Source: CAYYNP01 sp964472545 (GTDB taxonomy: Bacteria; Planctomycetota; Planctomycetia; Pirellulales; Thermoguttaceae). From it: a stretch of DNA of 12,222 bases. The DNA lies in the NCBI GenBank assembly GCA_964472545.1, contig CAYYNP010000295.1, positions 1 through 12,222 on the forward strand, written 5' to 3'. The translations under genes and the position numbers were made by a program. The notes beneath the pieces were generated by a model. That model was given only the letters and a program-made list of their open reading frames with translations. It was not told where the DNA came from and searched no databases. Of this stretch, positions 6,941-12,222 are shown in pieces. Each line of letters starts with the position of its first letter. Position 1 is the stretch's first letter.

Positions 6941-7004
6941 AAGAGTGCAGCACTGGGCGATTAGCTGGCTTTGTCCTCGTTGTTCGTTCTAGCAGGGAGA
7001 CATC

Positions 7005-7277
7005 ATGGGGAGTACGAAAAGACAACTGGAACGACTCCGAGAGGAACGAAGAAGGAAACAGCAGGAACTTCTGGATCTGCCCGCACAACTCGCTGAAAGC
7101 CACGAGTTGATCGGCGAGCTTCAGGCGGAGTTGCGTTATAGTACCGAGACAATCGATGAATTGGAGGAATCGCTACGAGAGAGCAATTCGTGGCGATCGA
7201 AGCTGGGTGACTACATGGTAGGCGGGTTGATTGGTGCTGTGATCGGCATTCTGTTGACTTGGCTGTTCGGCACGTGA
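7005..7277 (+). CDS. Small coiled-coil protein with C-terminal membrane anchor
   Basis: A 90-residue protein of unknown function. Residues 4-65 are highly charged and helical with repeated Leu and Glu/Arg (for example LREERRRKQQELLDL), as expected of a coiled coil; residues 71-87 (MVGGLIGAVIGILLTWLF) form one membrane helix with small-residue GxxxG spacing, followed by only three residues. It is therefore probably a tail-anchored inner-membrane protein facing the cytoplasm. The start is well supported by AGGGAGA at 6994-7000, four bases before ATG. Its codon use is less GC-extreme than that of the neighbouring genes. It stands alone between repeat-rich spacers, about 65 bases after the domain V-like hairpin. 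I do not recognise a family; phage-holin-like or cell-envelope organising roles are possible but unsupported. Confidence 0.7.
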   Translation: MGSTKRQLERLREERRRKQQELLDLPAQLAESHELIGELQAELRYSTETIDELEESLRESNSWRSKLGDYMVGGLIGAVIGILLTWLFGT

Positions 7278-7291
7278 AAGGCGCTGGGCGC

Positions 7292-7316
7292 CATGGCCAC
7301 GCTCGCCGTGGGCATG
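7292..7316. repeat. Hairpin 14 bases after the small membrane protein gene
   Basis: CATGGCCACG (7292-7301) and CGTGGGCATG (7307-7316) are complementary at 9 of 10 positions around a 5-base loop. There is no T-run after it. It could act as a 3' mRNA structure for the upstream gene or be one more REP-type palindrome. Confidence 0.5.
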
Positions 7317-7428
7317 TCGGATGTGGCAAGGACGCAAACCGTACGCCAGGCGCCCATGATTGACCGTGAGAACTGAGTTGTGTCTCACTGCTTGCCACGC
7401 AAGACGCCGAGGTCTTGGGTGGCACACA

Positions 7429-7466
7429 TCGAATCGTCGTCCTTCGATCGCGGGCACCCGGCGCTG
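7429..7466. repeat. 38-base dispersed repeat, copy 1
   Basis: This stretch matches 8577-8614 at 33 of 38 positions, including the shared core TTCGATCGCG and CACCCGGCGC. The two copies flank the nucleoside-diphosphate kinase gene in direct orientation, one upstream and one 10 bases after its stop codon. The unit is non-coding. Confidence 0.65.
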
Positions 7467-7655
7467 GTCAAATCGGCGAATAGCCGGGCCAATAGACCAA
7501 TGCAAGACGCGAATCTACCATTGCCGGGCCGGGCGTAGTGGCCTGTAGTCTGGGGGATGCACGTTTGCTCTGGCGGATGTACGCTCAGAACGCCCTGCAA
7601 CTCCCTTCTTTCATCCTGCGTCAACTTCAACACGTAGACCTTCGCCGGCGTGCTC

Positions 7656-7699
7656 CATCCTCCCCGACGGAGACCCATCCTCCCCGACGGAAACGGGGA
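7656..7699. repeat. 20-base tandem duplication with a small hairpin
   Basis: CATCCTCCCCGACGGAGACC (7656-7675) is repeated directly at 7676-7695 with two changes. The second copy also forms a 6-bp hairpin, TCCCCG (7681-7686) with CGGGGA (7694-7699). With two copies and no spacer it is not a CRISPR array. It sits about 75 bases before the putative kinase promoter. Confidence 0.7.
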
Positions 7700-7769
7700 A
7701 TTGTCCGGAAGATGATCTATCCGAAGGCCACGATTTGATGCAATACTAGTGGCGAGAGGCACTGAACGC

Positions 7770-7797
7770 TTGACCGTTTCTTGGGATTGCAGACAAT
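7770..7797 (+). promoter_or_regulatory. Possible promoter for the nucleoside-diphosphate kinase gene
   Basis: TTGACC (7770-7775), a 16-base spacer and GACAAT (7792-7797) give 5 of 6 and 4 of 6 matches to sigma70 elements. A start near 7804 would leave a leader of about 32 bases carrying the AAGGA ribosome site at 7823-7827. The spacing is slightly short and the organism's promoter rules are unknown. Confidence 0.3.
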
Positions 7798-7835
7798 CTC
7801 GACTCCAGGCGAGCTTCACAGAAAGGACGCTTTTG

Positions 7836-8567
7836 ATGGACAACGACACGGCGGAACAGACGCTGGTACTGATAAAACCGGATGCGCTGCTGAATTCGCT
7901 GACCGGTTATATCCTTGCGACGCTCTCGGAGTTTCACACGGGCCTGCGTTTTGCGGCGGCGAAGATCGTTCGCGTCCATAAGATGCTGGCCGAAGAACAC
8001 TACGCCGAGCATCAAGGCAAGTCGTTCTACGAGCCGCTGTTGGACTACATCATGGGCGGCGCCCACTACCCGGATGAATCGGTCAACCGCAGGGTGATCG
8101 CTCTGGTCTTTCGCGGCCCCGACGCCGTGAAGAAGATCCGCGGTATTGCGGGGCCCACCGATCCGCACGTGGCCAGAAAGCAGCGGCCGGGCTGTCTCCG
8201 GGCCCTGGGTACGGTCGTCCCGTTGTGTGACGAATCCGGAAACGTCGTCAGCCGGCGGATCGACAATCTGATCCACGCCTCGGCGACGGTGGAGGAAGCC
8301 GAGCGGGAGATCAAGTTGTGGTTCAAACCCAACGACGTCCCGCCGCCGATGCGCGGTTATCCCGTCGAGTTGAGCGACGCCCATTTCTATCTGAAAGACG
8401 ACGTGCTGCTGACCGACTACGAATCGGGCAGCACCTGCTTGTTGGCTCCCGGCGACGCCGCCTGGAGTTCCGACCTTCAGGCGTTGCGTCGCATCTGTGA
8501 GGGTGGCACCACGCGGTGTCCGCTGAGAACGGTGGCCGCGAAGTACTTGATCAACGAAGACGAGTAG
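7836..8567 (+). CDS. ndk: Nucleoside-diphosphate kinase-like protein, long variant
   Basis: A 243-residue protein whose first ~165 residues are an NDP kinase domain, which moves the gamma-phosphate of ATP to NDPs through a phospho-histidine. Visible: TLVLIKPDAL at 9-18 (Lys14 contacts phosphate), RGIAGPTDP at 102-110, and NLIHAS at 144-149 with the catalytic His147, followed by the usual EEAEREI helix. Two departures: about 12 extra residues (130-141) lie before the active-site motif, and the normal HGSD reads HASA. A C-terminal extension of about 75 residues follows, against a usual total near 140-150. I chose ATG 7836 because AAGGA at 7823-7827 precedes it and homologous kinases start just before TLVLIKP; the upstream in-frame ATG at 7749 lacks a ribosome site and overlaps the putative promoter. 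Likely single-gene transcript. Enzyme activity is inferred from the retained His and Lys. Confidence 0.85.
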   Translation: MDNDTAEQTLVLIKPDALLNSLTGYILATLSEFHTGLRFAAAKIVRVHKMLAEEHYAEHQGKSFYEPLLDYIMGGAHYPDESVNRRVIALVFRGPDAVKKIRGIAGPTDPHVARKQRPGCLRALGTVVPLCDESGNVVSRRIDNLIHASATVEEAEREIKLWFKPNDVPPPMRGYPVELSDAHFYLKDDVLLTDYESGSTCLLAPGDAAWSSDLQALRRICEGGTTRCPLRTVAAKYLINEDE

Positions 8568-8576
8568 CGTTGCGCG

Positions 8577-8614
8577 TCAAATCGTGGTCGTTCGATCGCG
8601 CGCACCCGGCGCCG
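8577..8614. repeat. 38-base dispersed repeat, copy 2
   Basis: Matches 7429-7466 at 33 of 38 positions in the same orientation. It begins 10 bases after the kinase stop codon and runs directly into the first GGTTCCCAAACT palindrome, so several repeat families are stacked in this spacer. Confidence 0.65.
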
Positions 8615-8621
8615 ACCCCCT

Positions 8622-8706
8622 GGTTCCCAAACTCCAGTTTGGGAACCTCCTGAACCTTCCCGTGGGATGTTGATGCGTCAGGTTCCCAAACTTGAGTTTG
8701 GGAACC
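8622..8706. repeat. Two near-identical 26-base palindromes, 33 bases apart
   Basis: Both 8622-8647 and 8681-8706 consist of GGTTCCCAAACT, a 2-base centre (CC or TG) and AGTTTGGGAACC, a perfect 12-bp stem. Since each unit is its own inverted repeat, the pair can form two separate hairpins or one long one. They lie between the kinase and the HAD gene and would fold strongly in any read-through transcript. Confidence 0.85.
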
Positions 8707-8754
8707 AGTTGCAAGGGCAACGCTCTGGTGGACGTGAGGTCTTTGTTGGCGTAT

Positions 8755-8782
8755 GCCTTCCGGGGGCTTCCGCCCACGGCTA
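8755..8782. repeat. Single REP-like arm of the AGCCG-n-GGGC family
   Basis: The sequence (containing CCGGGGGCTTCCGCCCACGG) is identical at 26 of 28 positions to the right arm at 6469-6496. No partner arm is seen within about 100 bases on either side, so this is a solitary unit. It ends about 60 bases before the HAD gene start. Confidence 0.75.
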
Positions 8783-8843
8783 CTGTGGACTGTGGGAACG
8801 CCCCTTGAACGCGCCCACGGCCTCCTGGTATCATCAGCGGACT

Positions 8844-9503
8844 ATGAACGAACCACAAGCAGTGATCTTCGATATGGACGGCGTGCTGGTCGATACCTAC
8901 CACGCCCATTACCAAAGTTGGCTGAAGATGGCCGAGACGGAGGGGCTCGACTTTCCGGAGGCCGAATTCGAGCGGACGTTTGGGTGGACCAGCCGTGAGA
9001 TTATCGCCCACTTCTGGGGCGAGGACTACGATGCTCGGCAGATCGGCGAGTTGGACGACCGCAAAGAGGCCGCGTTTCGGGAGATCCTCGCCGCCGATTT
9101 TCCTGCGATGCCGGGAGTGCATGAGTTGCTCGAAGGGCTTCGCGCCGCCGGCTTTCTCATGGCGATCGGTTCTTCGGGGCCGCCGGAGAACGTGGCGCTG
9201 GTGACGCAGCGGCTCGACGGCCGGGGACTATTCGGTGCCACGGTCAGTGCCACCGACGTGACGCGCGGCAAGCCCGATCCACAGGTGTTTTTGATCGCCG
9301 CGGAGAAACTCGGCGTGCCGCCGGCCCGTTGTGTGGTCGTGGAAGACGCCCCGCCGGGTATCGAAGCGGCGCACGCGGCTGGTATGGTGGCCGTCGGCCT
9401 GGCGAGCACCGGGCGCACGGCCGAATCGCTCGCGGCGGCGGAGCTGGTCGTCCGGCGGCTGGATGGACTTTCGCCCGAGGTAATCGGCCGGTTGATCCCT
9501 TAA
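8844..9503 (+). CDS. HAD-superfamily hydrolase, beta-phosphoglucomutase-like
   Basis: A 219-residue HAD subfamily IA phosphatase or phosphoglucomutase with all four motifs: I, DMDGVLVDT at 10-18 (nucleophile Asp10, acid/base Asp12); II, GSSGP at 109-113 (Ser110); III, RGKPDP at 141-146 (Lys143); IV, VVEDAPPGIEAA at 165-176 (Glu167, Asp168). A helical cap lies between motifs I and II at about 18-85. The cytosolic substrate is probably a sugar phosphate or phosphoglycolate-like compound, not determinable from sequence. I chose ATG 8844 because motif I starts within ten residues, as in the family; the frame is open from 8667 but that upstream part is made of repeats. The ribosome site is weak (AGCGG). 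It is the first gene of a close-packed set: menG starts four bases after its stop, and its role relative to quinone synthesis is unclear. Confidence 0.88.
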   Translation: MNEPQAVIFDMDGVLVDTYHAHYQSWLKMAETEGLDFPEAEFERTFGWTSREIIAHFWGEDYDARQIGELDDRKEAAFREILAADFPAMPGVHELLEGLRAAGFLMAIGSSGPPENVALVTQRLDGRGLFGATVSATDVTRGKPDPQVFLIAAEKLGVPPARCVVVEDAPPGIEAAHAAGMVAVGLASTGRTAESLAAAELVVRRLDGLSPEVIGRLIP

Positions 9504-9507
9504 TGCC

Positions 9508-10218
9508 ATGAGCGTCGACAAATCCTCCGACCGGGTCCGTTCGATGTTCGGGCAGATCGCCCGGCGTTACGATCTGCTGAACCGATTGCTCTCGGCGGGC
9601 ATCGATCGCTCTTGGCGGCGGCGGACGGTGAAGCTGGTGCCGCCGGAGGGCGGCGCTCCGATCCTCGACGTCTGCACGGGCACGGCCGACCTGGCATTGG
9701 CCTACTGGCGAGCCGGCAAACGAAGCGTGCCGGTCGTGGGGGCCGATTTCTGCCATCCGATGTTGAACGTCGGCCGGGAGAAGTGCAGGCGGGTGGGAGC
9801 GGATCGCCACGTTTCGCTCGTCGAGGCCGATACGCAGCACCTCCCGTTTCCCGACGACACGTTCCAGATCGTCTGCGTGGCCTTCGGGCTGCGAAACGTG
9901 GCCGACACGGACGCGGGGCTACGGGAGATGGTTCGCGTGTGCCGCCGGGGCGGACGGCTGGCGGTGCTGGAGTTTTCGATGCCGACCAAGTGGCCCGCCC
10001 GAACGCTCTACGGGTGGTATTTCCGCCACGTGCTGCCGCGGATCGGCCAGGCCCTGGCCCGAAACGCCGCCGGGGCCTACAATTATCTTCCGGAAAGCGT
10101 GGGCCAGTTTCCGCAGGGCGAGGCGATGACCGAGCGGATGCGGGCGGCCGGCTTGGCGGCAGCCCGGTATCGGCGGTTTACGTTCGGCATCGCCACGCTG
10201 TACATCGGCCAGAAATGA
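9508..10218 (+). CDS. menG: Demethylmenaquinone methyltransferase (MenG/UbiE)
   Basis: A 236-residue SAM-dependent C-methyltransferase that catalyses the last step of menaquinone synthesis, methylation of demethylmenaquinone. Diagnostic motifs: VRSMFGQIARRYDLLNRLLS at 10-29, the SAM-binding ILDVCTGTADLAL at 52-64, FGLRNV at 130-135, GGRLAVLEFS at 148-157, and the C-terminal YNYLPESV and FPQGE. Length and motif order are normal for the family. In an organism that also made ubiquinone it could act on both quinones, but planctomycetes are known for menaquinone, so I use menG. The gene starts four bases after the HAD stop without its own clear ribosome site, suggesting translational coupling, and ubiX follows ten bases after its stop. 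The pairing with ubiX supports a quinone role. Confidence 0.92.
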   Translation: MSVDKSSDRVRSMFGQIARRYDLLNRLLSAGIDRSWRRRTVKLVPPEGGAPILDVCTGTADLALAYWRAGKRSVPVVGADFCHPMLNVGREKCRRVGADRHVSLVEADTQHLPFPDDTFQIVCVAFGLRNVADTDAGLREMVRVCRRGGRLAVLEFSMPTKWPARTLYGWYFRHVLPRIGQALARNAAGAYNYLPESVGQFPQGEAMTERMRAAGLAAARYRRFTFGIATLYIGQK

Positions 10219-10228
10219 CGGGTGGAGC

Positions 10229-10915
10229 ATGAAACCGAACTTTGTAGTTGCCGTGACCGGGGCCAGCGGGGCGGCCTATGCGGTGCGGCTGCTCGAGGTG
10301 CTCTCGGCGGCCGGCTGCGACGTGCAACTTTCGATCAGCGCTACGGCGGCGGTGATCCTGCGCCAGGAGCTCGACCTGACCGTCGATCTGGACAACTTCA
10401 CTCCGGCCATGTTGATGCTCGACGGCGGGGCCAATCCCAAGGACGAACGGCTGCAGGAAGTCCGCCGCATGGCGGGCATTTCCAGCGATTCGAGTAACGT
10501 GCTTTCGGTCGGCACGGGCGAGCCCGGCGAATTTCATTATTGTCACTACCGCGACTTCACGGCTCCGATGGCCAGCGGCTCGTTTCTGACCGACGGCATG
10601 GTCGTCTGCCCGTGTTCGACCGGCACGCTCAGCGCGATCGTCCACGGCACCAGCGCCAACGTGATCCATCGCTCGGCCGACGTACACCTGAAGGAAGGCC
10701 GCAAGCTGATCCTGGTGCCCCGCGAGACGCCGCTGTCGCTGATGCAGTTGGATAACATGAAACGTGCCGCGGAGGCCGGCGCGATCGTGTTGCCGGCCAT
10801 GCCTGCCTTCTACCACGGGGCCAAGTCGATCCGCGATCTGGTCGACTTCATGGTCGCGCGGATCTGCGATCAGTTGGCGATCCCCAACTCATTGATCCGG
10901 CGCTGGGGAAGCTGA
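10229..10915 (+). CDS. ubiX: Flavin prenyltransferase UbiX with a ~42-residue insertion
   Basis: A 228-residue UbiX-family enzyme that attaches dimethylallyl to FMN, producing the prenyl-FMN cofactor of UbiD-type decarboxylases. In menaquinone routes such a pair removes the carboxylate before MenG acts. Motifs: VTGASGA at 9-15 (FMN-binding loop), SGSF at 116-119, VCPCSTGTLSAIVHG at 126-140, VPRETPLS at 163-170, and PAFYHGAKS at 192-200. E. coli UbiX has 189 residues; here the stretch between ELDL (47-50) and SGSF is about 42 residues longer (roughly 58-105), part of it Gly/Ser-rich. The conserved C-terminal part is intact, so activity is expected. GGTGGAG at 10221-10227 is only one base from the ATG, an unusually short spacing, though MKPNFVVAVTGASGA is the natural start. 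It ends the apparent operon; no ubiD is in the window. Confidence 0.9.
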   Translation: MKPNFVVAVTGASGAAYAVRLLEVLSAAGCDVQLSISATAAVILRQELDLTVDLDNFTPAMLMLDGGANPKDERLQEVRRMAGISSDSSNVLSVGTGEPGEFHYCHYRDFTAPMASGSFLTDGMVVCPCSTGTLSAIVHGTSANVIHRSADVHLKEGRKLILVPRETPLSLMQLDNMKRAAEAGAIVLPAMPAFYHGAKSIRDLVDFMVARICDQLAIPNSLIRRWGS

Positions 10916-10954
10916 TCGCCGGGGCCGGGAGACTGGTGCTGTGAAGATGGAGTC

Positions 10955-11138
10955 GAAAATGGGGACTGGCTCCGAGCCGCTACAGACGTCAAACCCGTCG
11001 AGGAACGTTATCGGCTCGGCGCCTGTCCCCTTTTTCCACGGCGCTTCGACGGCCCCGCCCGAAAAAGGGGACAGGCACCGTCGGCCACGCGAATCATCGC
11101 TGCCACGCCGGTCGTCGACGGAGCCAGTCCCCATTTTC
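10955..11138. repeat. Nested inverted repeats between ubiX and the MoxR gene
   Basis: Outer arms GAAAATGGGGACTGGCTCCG (10955-10974) and its exact reverse complement (11119-11138) enclose a perfect inner pair, GCCTGTCCCCTTTTTC (11021-11036) and GAAAAAGGGGACAGGC (11061-11076), with a 24-base loop. Inside the left half, GAGCCG (10974-10979) and CGGCTC (11012-11017) form a further stem. The right edge recurs at positions 1-34. There is no coding content, and the arms resemble each other (GGGGACTGGC and GGGGACAGGC), suggesting one repeat family that has stacked. The MoxR gene starts 43 bases later. Confidence 0.85.
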
Positions 11139-11181
11139 GGGCTACCGCATTGACAGGTCTAGTAAGGAACGAGAACGGCCC

Positions 11182-12213
<1,032 letters not shown>

Positions 12214-12222
12214 TGGTGGGTG

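Larger units (their letters stand above)
6333..7004. other. Intergenic region with a repeat pair and a structured RNA relic
   Basis: This 672-base spacer holds the rest of the terminator-like hairpin, a paired inverted repeat at 6404-6496, about 320 bases (6497-6820) in which I see no gene or clear structure, and then a segment of nested stems ending in a group II intron domain V-like hairpin (6823-6940). Open frames here lack ribosome sites and recognisable features. An AGGGAGA ribosome site at 6994-7000 belongs to the next gene. Confidence 0.6.
7278..7835. other. Repeat-bearing intergenic region before the kinase gene
   Basis: This 558-base spacer contains a hairpin at 7292-7316, a 38-base motif at 7429-7466 that recurs at 8577-8614, a 20-base tandem duplication at 7656-7695, and a possible promoter at 7770-7797. 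The reading frame of the kinase extends upstream to 7749 but without a ribosome site. Other open frames are short and feature-poor; I see no gene. Confidence 0.6.

Noticed and set aside
7656..7699. Tandem 20-base repeat considered as a CRISPR array
   Set aside because: Only two units, directly abutting with no spacer, and no cas genes anywhere in the window.
7749..7835. N-terminal extension of the nucleoside-diphosphate kinase by 29 residues
   Set aside because: There is no ribosome site before 7749, the extra residues resemble no kinase N-terminus, and ATG 7836 has AAGGA at good spacing.
8667..8843. N-terminal extension of the HAD protein by 59 residues
   Set aside because: The DNA is composed of a palindrome and a REP-like arm, and HAD motif I normally begins within about ten residues of the start, as it does from ATG 8844.
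10955..11138. Nested inverted repeats considered as the ubiX transcription terminator
   Set aside because: The T-run of the inner arm lies within the stem and the elements recur at the window start, which fits a dispersed repeat better, although a terminator effect cannot be excluded.
11150..11155. TTGACA considered as the -35 box of the MoxR promoter
   Set aside because: A -10 box at normal spacing would fall at about 11173-11178, which reads as GC-rich sequence only a few bases from the ATG, leaving no room for a leader with the ribosome site.

Overview
The window is GC-rich, tightly packed on the + strand in its second half, and full of short dispersed inverted repeats. The genes suggest a planctomycete, probably Pirellulales-like. 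This is inference from a Flp-type pilin with a GPTAV-type cleavage site, a long-form nucleoside-diphosphate kinase, a UroD-family protein, a very large ORF with no recognised family name, and intergenic repeats of a kind I associate with that phylum. There is no rRNA or tRNA to place it more firmly.

Layout. 1-191: the end of a dispersed repeat and a hairpin. 192-347 (-): a tiny Flp-family pilin whose usual Glu+5 is Gln. 720-1841 (+): a uroporphyrinogen-decarboxylase-family protein. 1842-2093: heptamer repeats, then a pair of inverted arms. 2094-6332 (+): a 1412-residue protein with a voltage-sensor-like four-helix region (about residues 358-488, an Arg-every-third-residue S4) but no obvious pore, two further membrane helices, and a palindromic repeat translated in frame. 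6333-7004: a repeat pair and a structured segment that ends in a truncated group II intron domain V-like hairpin. 7005-7277 (+): a small coiled-coil protein with a C-terminal membrane helix. 7278-7835: repeats. 7836-8567 (+): an unusual nucleoside-diphosphate kinase. 8568-8843: four repeat units. 8844-10915 (+): an apparent operon of a HAD phosphatase, MenG/UbiE methyltransferase and UbiX flavin prenyltransferase. 10916-11181: nested inverted repeats. 11182-12213 (+): a MoxR-family AAA+ ATPase, normally the first gene of a MoxR/DUF58 cluster that would continue past the window.

How the genes relate. menG and ubiX both serve the late steps of menaquinone biosynthesis. UbiX makes the prenylated FMN used by a UbiD-type decarboxylase, and MenG performs the final C-methylation, so their adjacency is functionally coherent. 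The other genes look independent, each separated by repeat-bearing spacers.

The most interesting items are the giant voltage-sensor-like protein, the several repeat families that fill nearly every spacer (two of them as paired inverted arms resembling REPINs), the in-frame repeat inside the giant gene, and the domain V-like relic. I see no convincing new defence or mobile system with its own enzymes in this window.
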